A stretch of DNA of 64,000 bases from Isoetes taiwanensis (lineage: Eukaryota > Streptophyta > Lycopodiopsida > Isoetales > Isoetaceae). The notes beneath the pieces were generated by a model. The model ran no database searches. It worked only from the letters and a program-made list of their open reading frames with translations, and was not told where the DNA came from. A program made the position numbers and the translations under genes. Shown here in pieces: positions 34,741-47,786 of this stretch. Within the stretch, counting starts at the first letter, position 1. Every line of letters begins with the position of its first letter. Location: assembly GCA_021234155.1 (NCBI GenBank), contig JAJEKV010000008.1, forward strand, positions 7,592,445 to 7,656,444, read 5' to 3'.

Positions 34741-35522
34741 CCTAGTTTTGGGGGTATTTTTATGGAAATGATCATAACTTTTTAATGATGATCCAAATGA
34801 GAATGAGCCTTTCAGAGCTATTGTAAAGGAGGATGAGATCTTTCCATCAAAGGTAAGATCATATAAATCGGAATCTTAAATCACAAGTTATAATATTGTT
34901 TTAAGGAAAAATTCCAAATATACCCCTCAAGTTTACAAATATTCCAAAAATACCCCTAGAAATAGGGTGTGTAGCTCAAATGGCAATAACTTTTTTGTGA
35001 TCAATCAACTAAAAAAGTGTCTTATAGGTACGAGTGAGTGCTATCCAATAGCAGTAGAATCGTCAAAAATGGAGTTGGAATCTTCAAGTTGTAGTGTTTT
35101 AAGTAAGTGCTATAAAAAATGACGTAAATGAGCATAACTTGTGAATTTCAACTCCGATTTGGATAAATTTGATGTCCTTCGGAAGATCTTCTCCTGATCT
35201 ATAATGTTTGTGAAGACAACTTTTGCATTTGAGGAGCAACAAAAACTCTATTATCTTTTTTTCCAAAACTGCTCTTCATTTGGAGGGTATTTTTGGAATT
35301 TTCACAAACTAATTTTCCCTATTTTTAATACGCAAGAAAATTGTAGAAATTCCAGAGGGATTTATGAGACCATAACTTAAGATTTCGGAATCCGATTCAG
35401 GAGATGTTAACTTTCATGGAAAGATCTCAATCTCCTCTACAATATATCTGAAAGGCTCATTCTCATTTACATCATCACAAAAAAGTTATGATCATTTCCA
35501 TAAAAATACCCCCAAAACTAGG
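34741..35522. mobile_element. Foldback/MITE-like element with ~105-bp terminal inverted repeats
   Basis: The left end (about 34741-34848: TAGTTTTGGGGGTATTTTTA onward) reappears reverse-complemented at 35417-35522. The outer ~43 bp match perfectly and the inner part with several mismatches. The ~570-bp centre has no ORF but carries variants of CCAAAAATACCCC that echo the ends. About 780 bp in total. No target duplication could be fixed with confidence. A partial extra copy of the right end (ATTGATCATTTCCATAAAAATACCC) follows at 35524-35549. Confidence 0.82.
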
Positions 35523-35549
35523 TATTGATCATTTCCATAAAAATACCCA

Positions 35550-38500
35550 AAAAAAAAGGTTCAAATGGGAGATGTTCACGCAACTCAAAAAATTTTGAAG
35601 CAACCGTAGAGTTTTTCAAATCGAAGCATTTGGCTGAAAGGGTTTTCGCTTATCAGAAGAAAATGACCAAGCTTTTGATTGCACAAATGCATTATGGTGA
35701 CCTCCAACCTTTTCTTCATTTTTTTCCCTACTCTACTATGGCGCAGCTCCTCTTCAATGCACATTGTTTGCTCTTCTTCGATGCCCTCTTCCCCCATAGC
35801 ATCTCCCGCGTGAACCTAAGGCAGGTCTGGCTTGCAGTTGTTAGAGCTCTCAGATAGCAGAAGGGCTGGAGTTTCAAAGGCCATGGCTGCTTCAGGTAAA
35901 TTGATTCCTGAAGTTACGTCGTCTCTTTCCAAAGCCTACTTTTTCAACAAAAGCAGCCCAAAGACGCCTGTATTCTTATTTCTCTGTGGCCGCACCCCTC
36001 TAGGCTGATCTCATTGCTTGCTTGCCGTGGTCATATCCCAGATAGCACGGGGCTGGAGCTTCAACGGTTCCAGAGCCACGGTTTCCAGAGCCACGATTTT
36101 TTCTGCAGCTTTTTTGTAAGCTTGGGTTTATGGTAAATCTATCACTTGTATCTGTTTACTTGCTCTGAATCCCATGAGAAATATGAAGGGGGCAAGCCAC
36201 TTGGTTTGCTTCAGCTTCAGTTGCAAAATCATGCTTCAGCGTCAGTGCAAAATCATAGTTTTGATTGCTAAGATTTAAGGTAAACACATCTACTTTCTCT
36301 AAATTTATATCTTTTTTTGGTCTGTCAGAGAAGCGGCAAGGTTTAACTTCCGTTGATTTGCTCCACCATGTTGCGTAGCCATGAGCGACAATGAAGCGAC
36401 CATGGGAGGTAATGGAAAACATCTTCCTGTCCTTTTTTTGGCATTTTTCTATGATTTTGCTTTGAAGTACAAGTGATGTCTAACTGCAGATCTGTGATTT
36501 TGTTATGATCTTTTGCTCATACTCCATTGGATGTACACATCTTGAACTTTGAAATGACTTCCCAGATTATTTGATGATTAGGGTATTTTTTTGTTCTCTT
36601 TCCAGATTATTTTTTATTAGAAGAAAGCATTTGTCCCTTTGCTATATCTCCCAGATTCTCCATTTATCTTTGGATGCCAACTTTGTTTGATATGTTTGAT
36701 ATAACGGTATTAGCCTTGCAAAAGCTTCTTAGCTTACATTTCAATTTTGAAGCAGAACCACTTCCACTTCATTTTATGCATTTAAGGTGGGTTTTAGATT
36801 TTGGCATTCAGCATATACTCTGCACTTCAATCCTGTTTCTGGCTATGGCAGGAGTCTACAATTGGTTATTTAAAATCTCCTACATTTTGTACTCCAGCCC
36901 ACTCTTTTAGTTACTTCCTATGTTCTGCCACATTTGAATCTCTAAAGAAAGCACGTTTATATACGTTGTCGTTGATAAGAACACCATGAATTTTAGGATA
37001 GCTTCAAAATGGCAGGATTAGGTTGACATATTCTCTCATAATGTACACAAGTTTTTCTTCAAGCTAATGCATTCATAATGGAGCAGCTATATCCAAGCCA
37101 GTGACTGCACTTTGATCATGTAGATGCGACAGCCTACAATTTAGAAGGTACTTAAGCATATGTTTTCAAATGAGCCCAATTAGTATATTCAGTTTCAAAT
37201 GATGAAGCTTAGTACGTTGTGCAACATCTGGCTCTCCATTTCTCTTGATATTTAATTGCTTCTCTGAAGGTTCTGCACATATTGCTTCAATAGAGTAAGG
37301 GGTGCTCTTGAAGAAATTTGTCTGCTTTCCAGCCATTTGCCTGTTATGCTATTTCTAAAACGCATCTTCATCTGATGATTTGCGGGCAGATAGGAGCCGA
37401 TTTTGGAGTTCATTTTGGAGGCAGTGGCAGACGACGGTGGCAATCAGCATTTCTCCTTCATTTCTTACTTCATATAACCATTAATCAATTGGTTCCTCCT
37501 TCTCCTCCCCATTCCTTCCTTATATTTCCAGCTTCGCTTTTACCTTTCTAGCAGATTCATCTCCGCGCTGTCCATTCCAGGTATTGCACGTTTCTTTGCA
37601 TTCTATTTCAGTATTTTATTCTTAAATCTAGGGCTCTAGGTTTCTAAAGTTTTTTTCTTTTTTTTATCATCTCATTGAGAGTTTTCTTTCCTTAGATTGC
37701 TGTTTGATCTGCAAGGAAACTCTGCCTGACGAAAACCGTGTTCAAAGAAAACTTGTTGCAAGTATTATCCCCACTATTTTTTCACTCATTTTATCTTTGG
37801 CTTTTGAGCCTTTCATGTGATTTTGTGGAGTCTGCAGTTGGGCCGTCTCATCTTATCTCTTTGGGTGTTCGCCTTTATTGTCTTGAGGTAAAATATGGAA
37901 GATTTATCTGCTACATGCTATGTTATCATTCACTGATTTCCTCAATGCAGGTTCGCATTCAGATTTTGAGGCAGGTCTTGGAGGACGTTTCTCCATGAAG
38001 GACATTCTTGCACGATGCATTTGAAGTAATGCATTCGATGCTCTAATGCACTTGAGGTAATGCATTTGATGTTTTGAAGCTGCAATCTATTCTATGATGA
38101 ATTCTTCATATGCTATAACGCACCAAAGTACCCTTATTTCTGTTACATGTTTTGTGCAGCTACTGCCTTCAAAATTTTCTAAGAGTGGTTCAAAGCAAGC
38201 CATCTTACTACACAATGAAGGGAAAATAGGTTGGAAAAGGCAAGTAAAGTTTATCAATGTAATAGGGTTTAACGTTCTCTATATTTTACTATTCCATTCT
38301 ACAATGTCTTTTGAGTGTGGACAAGGTTGGTCCTTGCTATCTACTTATTAGAATATATGGTATGTTTTCGTTGATGTTATTTCCTTTTTTCTTTCCTTAG
38401 GTGTTCACAGGATGTTAGAATATTGCTGGTGGTAGCACGCTTTTTTCTCTCTTTTATACTATTGCTATCATCGTTCCAACCTGTTGGTGGTTAAGTACTA

Positions 38501-39480
38501 CATCAAAGTATTGTCCTTTGCAAATTGAATGTGTGTGTTGATGTGTATCTTATGGCTGAATTCGGTAGGTTTAAAAGCTGGAAATGGCCTAGAATTGCAT
38601 TTAGGAGCTGCTATTAACAGCCATGCAGTTTTTGTTTCAAGTAGCTGTTAATGTACTTTGAATTTTGGCTGTAGGTTGTCACAGCAGGTACTATCTATTT
38701 ATGCCTACATTCACTTGATGCAATCTCACAGCAAATTGGGTGGGCGGCAAAAGGAGACATTAGTCTAACTGCACGTTGGAAATTTCACAAGCTGTTTTGA
38801 ATCATCTCTCTATTGCTCGAGAGGCTGTGCGTCATGTCTTTTCAGCATGCACAAGTTTAATTATTGGAGTATGGGTTGGATAAGGTAATTTTTGCGTTGT
38901 GCTTCTATTGATCTTAATTTCACAAGCTAAAATTGTGTCATCTCTTCCTCTCTTACTATCTCGCCCACAACTTGAGTCATAGAAATAATAAATCTTTTGT
39001 TTTGTAACAAAAGTCATTGACTGCACAATCTAGAATCGGTCATCGAATGTTGAATCTTTGTGTAGCATTAACTCTGTATAAGATAAATCCTTGCTATTCC
39101 AGAGCAAAAACTTGCAGATCTTTATTGCAAATCTTTAGTTTTCTCAACTCTTTTCTTTGTACAGTTTAACAAAATCTAACATGAATTTCGAATGCAGATT
39201 CAATGGTAATGCTTGGAGAAGCTGCAAAAGCTGTATTATATGTAATAGAATTCTGCTGTTTCTATTCATGTTTTCTATATGCAATCTCAGATGGGGTACA
39301 TCATCTTTTGCTTTATATATCTTTAGTATTGGCAACCTGAGGCCACATGTTTTATGTTGGAAATTTAAAGGGTTCAAATCTCGAAGAATATTTAGTCTTA
39401 TGACCACATTTTGCTGTAAAATTTATGCAGTGGAGTTATAAATTCCAAGGTAAATGTTCTTGGGTGTCCAGTTGCAGATA
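35550..39480. other. No recognised gene (about 3.9 kb)
   Basis: Many short ORFs on both strands but no domain I can name. Intron-like GT...AG and pyrimidine-rich stretches occur (for example 37560-37700), so a decayed gene may be present. Confidence 0.35.
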
Positions 39481-39690
39481 TGAATTGCATTTTGATGCAG
39501 CCATTTGTATGTGCATCATCACTGATTGTCAATAGTCTGAGGCTAAGGACTTTTTCTTGCACTTTTATGCAGCCATTCCTTTGTGCATCATCACTGAATG
39601 TCAATGGTCTGAGGTTAAGGACTTATTGTTGCATTTTGATGCAGCCAATCCTATGTGCATCATCACTGATTGTCAATCTTTTTGTATTTA
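39481..39690 (+). repeat. 72-bp tandem repeat, three copies
   Basis: ATGCAGCCA...GTGCATCATCACTGATTGTCAAT recurs with GCAG at 39497, 39569 and 39641, an exact 72-bp period. Since 72 is a multiple of three the array reads as an 82-codon ORF with a 24-residue repeat (LMQPFxCASSLIVN), which is most likely a by-product. Confidence 0.93.
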
Positions 39691-39899
39691 GATGTAGAAT
39701 TGAGCGTAAATTTATGTATGCAACTTGAAAAAGATTCGATTTGAAAATGCTGCTTTTGTGCAGTATCAGGACATACAACCTATGATTTGAAGCTCTGCTA
39801 CAGCTGAAGGCCCAAGTCAATTACCCAAGCCGACCTTGCAACGCTAAGATTTATTGCTTAAACGTGGCATGCGTTGTCTTATAGTAAGCCTACTACTAT
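39691..39899. other. No gene seen
   Basis: Short spacer between two tandem duplications. Confidence 0.4.
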
Positions 39900-40195
39900 G
39901 GATCTAAGGATACTTCTCTAGGTTTAAGAGGATATGAAGGACATGTGCATCTTTAACCTATATTGCACTTAATTTTCTTCCTTGGGAATGCTTGGGAATG
40001 CGACTCTAGCTCTAACCCATTTTTAATAACAAAAGGAAAGAGCCCGTTGAATTCAACCATTGGATCTAAGGATACTTCTCTAGGTTTAAGCGGTCTTTAA
40101 CCTGTATTGCACTTAATTTTCTTCCTTGGGAATGCGACTCTAGTTCTTATCCGTTTTTAATAACAAAAAGAAAGAGCACGTTGAATTCAACCATT
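39900..40195 (+). repeat. ~162-bp tandem duplication
   Basis: GGATCTAAGGATACTTCTCT at 39900 recurs at 40062. The second copy lacks about 20 bp near its start and differs at a few bases. A smaller repeat (AACAGATAAAATA[A/G]GCACCATACAT) follows at 40202-40265. Confidence 0.9.
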
Positions 40196-40587
40196 GAACA
40201 CAACAGATAAAATAGGCACCATACATCAACATTGAATACAACAGATAAAATAAGCACCATACATGAAAGCAAAGCGTGGCTAAGCATACAGAAATCAGTG
40301 GGCAAAAGCAAGAGGTTTACTCCATACGATTTGGCAGTCCATCGTGAGAAGCAAAAAACAAGATAAAAGGAAAGAGTGTTGCTTACGGCCAATGCATAGA
40401 GCCTTAAAACATCCCTTATGTACACAATTCATTACATAAAGCCTTAGTGAGTTGAAATTAATCCAATTCTCGCCAAGAACGGACACCTAGAAACCATCTA
40501 ACATCCATTTGGTTTTGATGATGTTGCACCACAACCTCCTTAGCTGCACAAAGAAAAAAAAGACATCTATCGGCCAGAAGTGTTGGC

Positions 40588-40720
40588 ATGAATCCAATAA
40601 GAACTTAGGCAAAATAAACACCTAATAAACCATCTCCGACAAACGTGTTCGCATGAATCCGACAAGAACTTAGGCAAAATAAACATTTATAATAAACCAT
40701 CTTCGACAAACCTATGTGTT
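40588..40720 (+). repeat. 65-bp tandem duplication
   Basis: ATGAATCC[A/G]A[T/C]AAGAACTTAGGC recurs 65 bp downstream together with the following AAAATAAACA...AATAAACCATCT. Confidence 0.88.
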
Positions 40721-42684
40721 GACAAACCTATGCGTGGCAACACCGGGCACACGTTTACTAGTCATTATCTAGAGATTATCCTACAGAGTGCAAATGCAGG
40801 AAGAAGCACGAACGCCACAGAGGGTTTGAGGAGCTTTGATTCATAGTAAATTCAAATTGTCCCTGAAATTCTTTGCTCCAAACTGTTTAGCTTTAGAAAT
40901 CACATCAAAGGTGCACAAACTATAGTAGTCTTTTACATATTACAATAGAAGGAGAGGATCAAATCACGTAGGGCATCAAGGGACCCGATCCTTCTTGCTA
41001 GTGCCTCAGCGCCCCCTATCTCCTAGCACCAGTTTGTGGAGCAGGATGGTGAGTGCATCTGAATCCTTTGGAAAAACTTTGCTTCGTCCTGGAATTTTGA
41101 CATGTGCATTGAATCTGTATTCAATTGCAACGTGTTTTAAATCTTTGGTTTGGTTCTGATGGTTGTTTAAAGGTTAATACATGGTACACTGCTACCTAAG
41201 GGGTGAAGTATATGGACTTGCTTCAGTGACAGTCATTATTCTCTGCGAATTGCATTTTCTGTAATAAACAAGGTTCCTGTCCCCGTTCCTGATTTCCTGT
41301 ACGAATATTTCGTTCTTCCAAGTTTGGCAATGAAGTTTTTTGCATACTTCATTATTTGGATTTTTGCTTTCCCATTTCTCTAATCCTATTTGGGAAGCCT
41401 GCTGCCTCATCCTGGTTGGCTTGGGTGCTATCAACATATTTCCCACTTGCACCTTCTCAGGTATCCTTTCATGATATTTTCATTATTAACTATTATACCT
41501 CCCTAATCTTGTGATCAACACAGAGCACAAAGAATTTGAAAGCTGATCATTTTAAAAGCAAGACTAGAGAATATGCGGAGAGATTTGCTGTTATGCTTCT
41601 AAAGTAGTTAGCATCGATCATCACAAACTTGTGGCAGTGTTTCTAGCATCTACCAGAGGAAACTTGGTGTTGAGGGTTGGTTTGCAGAGGACTCGATGTG
41701 CAGATTGACAATTGTCACAACTTGGATGCTTAGTAGGACTTTATATGAGCTTTTACATTTTATTCCTTTGCCTATTGGATTGGGTTCAATCTGATATAAG
41801 TTTTTGCTCTCAAGGCATATTATTGTATGCCCTCTGAATTTTGAGTCTAAGCTGCAGCACTTAAATGCAGGACGACTGGATTTTTTTATTTTAGGCATTA
41901 TTGCGCAGATTTGCTTATTTGTATTGCAGATTTGCATTTGCAGACTCATAATTAGTATACCTGAAGCTGTTTATCATGTTGCTGAGAGGTAGAAGCTGGG
42001 TAAGAGTTTGTGTGATATTTTACACTCGATTCATTTGGTTTATGCCTTGAATTCATGTAGTGGTGGATGACATGTTACAGGAATTGACTAAGCAATCAAA
42101 ACATTTTCTTATTATGGTGTCATACTGCTAGTTCATAGGATCCTACAGAAACTAGGATAATATGATCTAATATTTGTCTTCAATGAGATGTAAAACTAGC
42201 CCTATGCAAAGTCAAGAGGCCCCCCAATTCTGTGTCAAACGTTGTCTATAAGGTGATGCAGGCTATTAGGACACAATATATTCTCTGAAGCCATTGCAAA
42301 GGTATTTTTTGCAATTTTTGTTGTCTATGTATAGACCTGCTCCCTCTGTGGAAAACTATAGAATTATTACCATTTCTGGGCAAACATGTCAAAATTTAAT
42401 CATCATAGAGATTATTATTTGGTTGTTGTTGGATTAGAGCCAACAACATTGGAGCTGGTTGACAAACCTATAGAATTCAATGATGCTAATGCAATTCAAA
42501 GCACAGGGATCCGTGACTAGCAGCTACTAACGGTGTTCTAGCCATGACACAATTTGCAATAGAATTGAGTCCCTGAAGCTAAGATTACACTAGGAGATGT
42601 TCATCTAGCAGTGCAGTTTCGCAAGAAAGGAAATGTGCTAATGTTCTTGATGTAAGTATGGTAAAAGTTAGCTTTTAACTTTTC
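40721..42684. other. No recognised gene
   Basis: About 2 kb left of element C. ORFs here (for example 41804-41992 and 41949-41650 minus) carry no motifs. A coding-like stretch at 42430-42510 (EPTTLELVDKPIEFNDANAI) is too short to assign. Confidence 0.35.
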
Positions 42685-43275
42685 TGTTAGTCCTGTGCCT
42701 CCTGGTACAGGACTATTCATGCATACGACGGACCAGGTCAAGGCCAAGGATCCACAACCAGGCGCGGGTCAGTCGTCAAAGGCCCAGCAGAAGACCAAGC
42801 AGACCACGCAGACAAAGACCATGCCTGGCGTCAACAAGAGGCGGCGCTCAGACAAGTGACGGCCCGTCACCGCCCGCGTCAGCGTCAGCGTGATTTCAGG
42901 CTTTTCAAGAGGCACCGCCAGCATTCCTGCAAATCAGGCCTCCTTCCAGGAGTCGGCACCGAAATCAGTCAGAGTGTCTATATTGGGCCAAAGGCCATTG
43001 TACTATATATATGAGTAGAGCTAGCACATGAGTTTTTAGATGAGTTTTGAGTCTTGTCTCATTTCAGTTTTCTCTCGATTGCGAGAGCTCATGTATCTTC
43101 GTTGACATCAAGGAAGCTTATTATTGTGATCTCATTGTTTTCTTTTGCTTTCTTTTCCCTTTCCTTTGTTTTTCTTGCAAATCCCGCGTGACATAGTCCC
43201 CGGATTCTCCTGTTAGATCCAAGGGTCCTCACAGAGGGCTGTCTTGCAGGAGTTCCCGAACCCAGACCCCAAACA
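42685..43275 (+). repeat. 5' LTR of element C (start uncertain)
   Basis: The right border (…CCCAAACA, 43275) is set by the primer site beginning at 43277. The left border is placed at TGTTAGTCCTG (42685) from the usual TG start and is uncertain because no second LTR is in the window. A promoter-like TATATATATGAG lies near 43000. Confidence 0.6.
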
Positions 43276-43276
43276 C

Positions 43277-43295
43277 TGTCGCCGCTGCCGGGTCT
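43277..43295 (+). other. Primer binding site of element C (tRNA-Asp-like)
   Basis: TGTCGCCGCTGCCGGGTCT resembles the TGGCGCCGTTGCCGGGG-type site used by Athila/Tat elements, with three or so changes. Confidence 0.6.
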
Positions 43296-43316
43296 GATCT
43301 TTCTTTTCTTTCTATC

Positions 43317-45562
43317 ATGTCTGCTCGAGGTTTCACTCCTGAAGAACTTCTTTGCCAAACGGCGGCTCGACTGGAGCGCCATCAACGACGCGAGGCTGTT
43401 CGGGATATGTATGATTCTGCTTATGACATTGAGGGTGGTCGTATCCGCTCGCGAGCTCAGTCGGCACCTCCTACCCCTCGTGCTCATTCTCGACCAGGGT
43501 CTCCCCCTGTGTGTCGTCATTGCTCACAACTGCAATCTCCACAACATACCCCTGTTCAGCCCACGCCTCACTATTTCCAGACTCCTGACAGCACCTATAT
43601 CAATATTCCTTCAGGCCACACACCTCTTCCGTCACAACCTTCTTCACCTCCTGCTGGAATGGGCTACCATCATGTCACCTTTGGCCCTTCCTACGTTCAT
43701 GGCATTCCAACTTCTCCATCTTTTCAGCACGCTCTTCCTGTTTATCAAACCACGGATCTCAAGCCCAATGAGGACGGCTCTCAAGGCCCTTCCCCACCAG
43801 ATGCTACTTTTTATGGACCACCGGGTTTTTCAGCTCCACCACCTTGCACTCAGTCTCAGGCCGTTCCACCTCTCTATGCTTCTGCATATACTCACCCAAA
43901 TCCACCTGTCTATGCTCAAGTTCCGCCTTCATCCCCCACTCATAATTTGAAGCTGACTTATCCCACTTTTGGCAACACTAAAGGCAAACCTCTGGATCAA
44001 AGTGCTTCGGCACACATGTAGGAATTTGAAGCCTTGGCTATTACGAAGCGGTCATGCGCAGACCACAACTCAAATTTCATATCTTTTTCGACCACGCGGG
44101 AGGGCCCCTCATCGATGGTTAATGGCCAACAAAAGTCACTGGAAACAGAGTTGGCAAGAAATGAAAACTGCCTTTCTGTCTCATTATGGCACCACGGACG
44201 ATGATCAGTTACTCCTTAAGCAACTCAATGACCTTCAACAAGAGCCCACGGAGTCAGCCAGGGATTTTGCGGACCGTCTTCACATTCTTGTCAGTAAACT
44301 CCAGGAGTACCCCACGCAAAGCCAGATCCTCGTCGGTTTTGCGCGGGGGCCTTCCTCCTGCCATTCGACTCATGACAGAATACCTGCGTCCCAAGTCTCT
44401 GGAGCAGGCCATTGAACTGGTCAATCACTCGGTCAATGTTTCTTCTCGAGGTGTTGCTCTGCAGGAACTACCTTTTATGCCCCCCGTCATGGTTCCTCAG
44501 AACTCTGTTCAACCTTAGCAAGCCAATCCACAACGCGCTCACATCTGGTGTACCATTTGTAAATATCAAGGTCATCTGGCAAATGAATGCAATGCCTCCA
44601 ATGGACCTCCTCATTGTAAACGATGCAATATGTGCAATCATGCCACGGAAGAATGCACGCGATCTCATCCTACACCTTTTCGTAAAAAAATGGTCTTTCA
44701 AGTCTAGACCACCCCTCAACAACAGCAGTCATATCAGCCTCAGCAATATCAAACTCAACAACAGCCGCAGTATCAACAACAACAGCAACCTCCCTTTGAT
44801 CCTTCCAAAGCTCAATGTTATCATTGCCATGAATGGGGTCACACCACCACGGCGTGTCCTCAACTTCCTCAAGTTCAAGTTCAACTTCCGGGTTCAAATC
44901 AACCGGAAAAACCCCCAGCCTCACGGCTTATCAACTCGGGTGGCCCAGCGGTAAGCGGGGCCCCGCGTCTGTTTTGAGGAAGCCCCCGCCGCCTCAACAA
45001 CGGCTGACCTCGGCCAAGGCTGCGTCTACTTCCAACCCTATGGATCAACAAGCTCAGGAGGAGATTTATCAGGCTCTCAACCCTCCTGTCCAACAGTCCA
45101 ATTGGGTTGGTCTTGTCTCGCGTCACACACGGGCTTCACGCCCTTTGACCATCATTCCTCATGACACCCAACCTTTTGCTTTTCTTTGTGGAAACCTGTC
45201 CCTCATGATGATGAAAAAGTTCACTTTTTGTCTGGACAAACTTATGCCTCATGTCATGCCTAAAGTGAGACAAAGTATTCTGAAACTCATGCAGGCTGCG
45301 GAAGGTCGAACCCTGGCAAATGTTCATGCCACCACGCGAGCTCAGCACCGTCATCCTCCACCAGTGCACGCTCTCAGCCATATCCAAATATTGCTGCTGA
45401 GGTTGAGCTTCTCAAAGAAGTTTCTGCTTCTTTACCACAGTCCCCAGCTCCATTGGACCCTGCGGACCCCTTTTCACATGTTCCCTTGGAACTTCAGGAA
45501 GAACTTGCCAAGATCAAGATTCCTTTGAGCCTGGCCACTATTTTGAAACTCGTGTAGGCTCT
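43317..45562 (+). pseudogene. gag: Element C gag with three zinc knuckles, broken
   Basis: Starts at an ATG (MSARGFTPEELLCQ) 22 bp after the primer site. The first ~230 residues are rich in Pro, Ser and His and probably disordered. The capsid-like core follows in other frames (SWQEMKTAFLSHYG, QEPTESARDFADRLHILV, 44150-44310; LEQAIELVNHSV, 44400s). A frame with TAG stops at 44516 and 44705 then carries three C-x2-C-x4-H-x4-C knuckles: CTICKYQGHLANEC (~44549), CKRCNMCNHATEEC (~44612) and CYHCHEWGHTTTAC (~44819), with a Gln-rich linker between the second and third. Three knuckles is more than the one usual in plant gypsy gag. The gene is cut at 45562 by element B. Confidence 0.82.
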
Positions 45563-47225
45563 TGTGGCGTTCGGGGCGATATATGGTCCCCGGGGCGTAT
45601 CTTTGTCTTGCCTCGTCCCCTACACCGTACCGCCACTCAGGCCGGCGTGTGCGTAGCGTGTAGCTAGGCTAGTAGCCCTAGGGGGCAACGTGCAAGGAGT
45701 GTGCATTTATTAATGTGCACATTAAACAATGTGCACATTCACTTAGGTGCATATTTTCCCATGTGGCCACTTCATGCCAAGTGGGCCACACCCATAGGTG
45801 CAATTAATGTGCACATTTTCCAATGTACACATTAATGTGGGCACACATTTCCATGTGGGCACATTTTGCCACCTAGCCATTAAAGGCAAGTGGGCCCATT
45901 CCCAATTATCCCACATGCCTAAAGGGGATAATTGGAAACCCTAGCCAACCCCTTGTCTATTAAAGGAGAGAAACCCTAACTTGCCCAATTTTTCGTTTCT
46001 AGGGTTTTAGAACCTGTTTTTGGCTGCCTCAGCGACCAAAACCGCATCCCGAACTTCTTTCGAGAGAACTGCACCTTTAGTTTCCCTTGATTCGGCGTTT
46101 GTTGCCGGGATGGTCGAGCTCAGGTCGGGGAGGAGCCACTCAAGGATCGGGTATTTGGCCAATTAGATAGTCTAAACCCTATTTGGTCATAGAATCGGTA
46201 GGTTTAGCCTATTAAATTGCCCATAGCAGCCTTCTAGATCTCTAGATACCAGCCTCTAACTAAAGAACCTAACTCTATGATGTAGATTAGATATAGTTCT
46301 TTAGTTCTTCTGTGATGTATGTGGATGATGTTTCTCTATGAACTCCTTGTATTGGGAAGGGGGGTAGAGACCTAAAGCTTGGTAGTAGATGCTCCTAGAG
46401 TAGCCTCTCTAGCACACTATAGATTCGGCCTGTGTACAAGAACCACACCTGGTTGTGGGTGAAGGGGCCAGACTGGCTAAGGAGGAGGTTCATGTCCTGA
46501 CTCTTGAACGATCCCTTTGGTGTGTAAGGCCTACCAGGGAGTGACTAGGTCTAATGGCTCACCACTGAGTGCGGGTGAGGCATGGACTCGACACCCGTGA
46601 AGTGGTGTACACTTTCCAGTGGGTTCAGTCGAATACGGGCAGTGGCCCTCTAGTCACCTTGAGTCAGCATGTAGATCTCTGGAGGGAGTGATCCCTTCCT
46701 GCCCCATCGGGCTGGGAGGATGAAACCCGGGGAATAGCCCTTTTGGCTATGCATCCGTGGCTACTGGTCGAGGTCCCGACACTTTTCAGCCTACTCTGCA
46801 AAGTGTGCACAGGAGGGGCAGATGGAGTGGACAACCCTATGCCATGTTCTTATGCCAGCCAAATCCATTGCCATGAATTCTGTCTGCAATGATCTCTGGA
46901 GACCCAAGCCGTCAGTCATTCTCTTGAGTCTGAGCCTTGGGTAGAACTCCCCATATGTATTGTGCTCACCTCGTTTATGCAGATGTGATGGGCCACCCTT
47001 CGAGGTGGATATGTGCTTATGTTGTATACTGACATGTATGTTTACGCTTCATGACTAGGTAGACCCCGAGGAAGGCGGGGTAAAATGACCCCTTCACTCT
47101 TCCCTTTGGAACCCGTCCGCGGTTGCGGTGTCATGTGGAGGGCCCGTATCGGCATGGAGCTGGTATGGGGATGAACTCTGTTTGTATACGGTGAGTGCAC
47201 CGTTATAACAGTAGGGGACGTCCGC
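45563..47225 (+). repeat. 5' LTR of element B
   Basis: Starts TGTGGCGTTC and aligns along its full length with 57255-58912. Its last bases (GACGTCCGC) differ from GACGTCACA in the 3' copy. The first ~100 bp differ at about a quarter of positions, whereas the next ~340 bp show about one change. Confidence 0.92.
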
Positions 47226-47227
47226 GG

Positions 47228-47239
47228 TGGTATCAGAGC
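47228..47239 (+). other. Primer binding site (tRNA-Met), element B
   Basis: TGGTATCAGAGC lies directly after the LTR, the same site as in element A. Confidence 0.9.
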
Positions 47240-47432
47240 TATGTTCTTGGTGACCAAGAGCAAAGCACTGGCCATGTTCCCAGTAGTACTAACTTGATAG
47301 GATCCTTAAACCTCGAAGAGTGGGAAATTTTTTTCTCATTTTTGTGGTAGATGCTAAGCTAGTAACAGTTAAAATGAATAAAAACGTAAAAAGACTAAAA
47401 TTGGTGAGCCAACATCAAAAAGGGTGAGGGTG

Positions 47433-47499
47433 GTCTCTGCGTCGCGCCGGGGACAGAAATGAGATTCTCATTTTCGCCGGGCTGCACGAACGGTGAGAC
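47433..47499. promoter_or_regulatory. 67-bp quasi-palindrome, copy 1 (upstream of H3 cassette)
   Basis: Reads GTCTC...ATGAGATTCTCAT...GTGAGAC. It is the most degenerate copy of a 67-bp imperfect palindrome found four times in element B. The arms pair around GAGATTCTC. Confidence 0.82.
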
Positions 47500-47636
47500 A
47501 TGAACATTAAACAAACACACCAAAAAGTTGTAAATTACAGTAAAATAGCTTGATAAATCTAAATTAGAGCTAAAAATCAGTAGAATTAGCATGTTATACG
47601 TTCCAAAAGTACAAATTTGGTAGTGGGTCCCACCAT

Positions 47637-47703
47637 GTCTCACACGTCGCGCCAGGACAGGAAATGACTTTTTCATTATCGGGCTGGGCGCAACGTGTGA
47701 GAC
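47637..47703. promoter_or_regulatory. 67-bp quasi-palindrome, copy 2
   Basis: GTCTCACACGTCGCGCCAGG at the left pairs with GGGCGCAACGTGTGAGAC at the right. It lies 204 bp after copy 1 and 76 bp before a TATA box. Confidence 0.88.
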
Positions 47704-47778
47704 CTTGCTTAATTAGGTGTTTTAGATGTTTTAAGCACCCCAAAAAGGTAGTTTAAAAGTTGACCTAAAATTGACCCC

Positions 47779-47786
47779 TATAAATA
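47779..47786 (+). promoter_or_regulatory. TATA box of H3-like cassette
   Basis: TATAAATA, followed by a C-rich leader (GACCTAGACCCCTCCC). The following leader shares AGGCGATCTTCC with the second cassette (47844 against 49784), so the promoters are paralogous. Confidence 0.65.

Noticed and set aside
39480-39728. 82-codon ORF with 24-residue repeats
   Set aside because: Follows from the 72-bp tandem repeat; no start context or conserved domain.
43411-43950. 179-codon plus-strand ORF in gag of C
   Set aside because: An alternative frame of the Pro/Ser-rich gag start; composition is a by-product.
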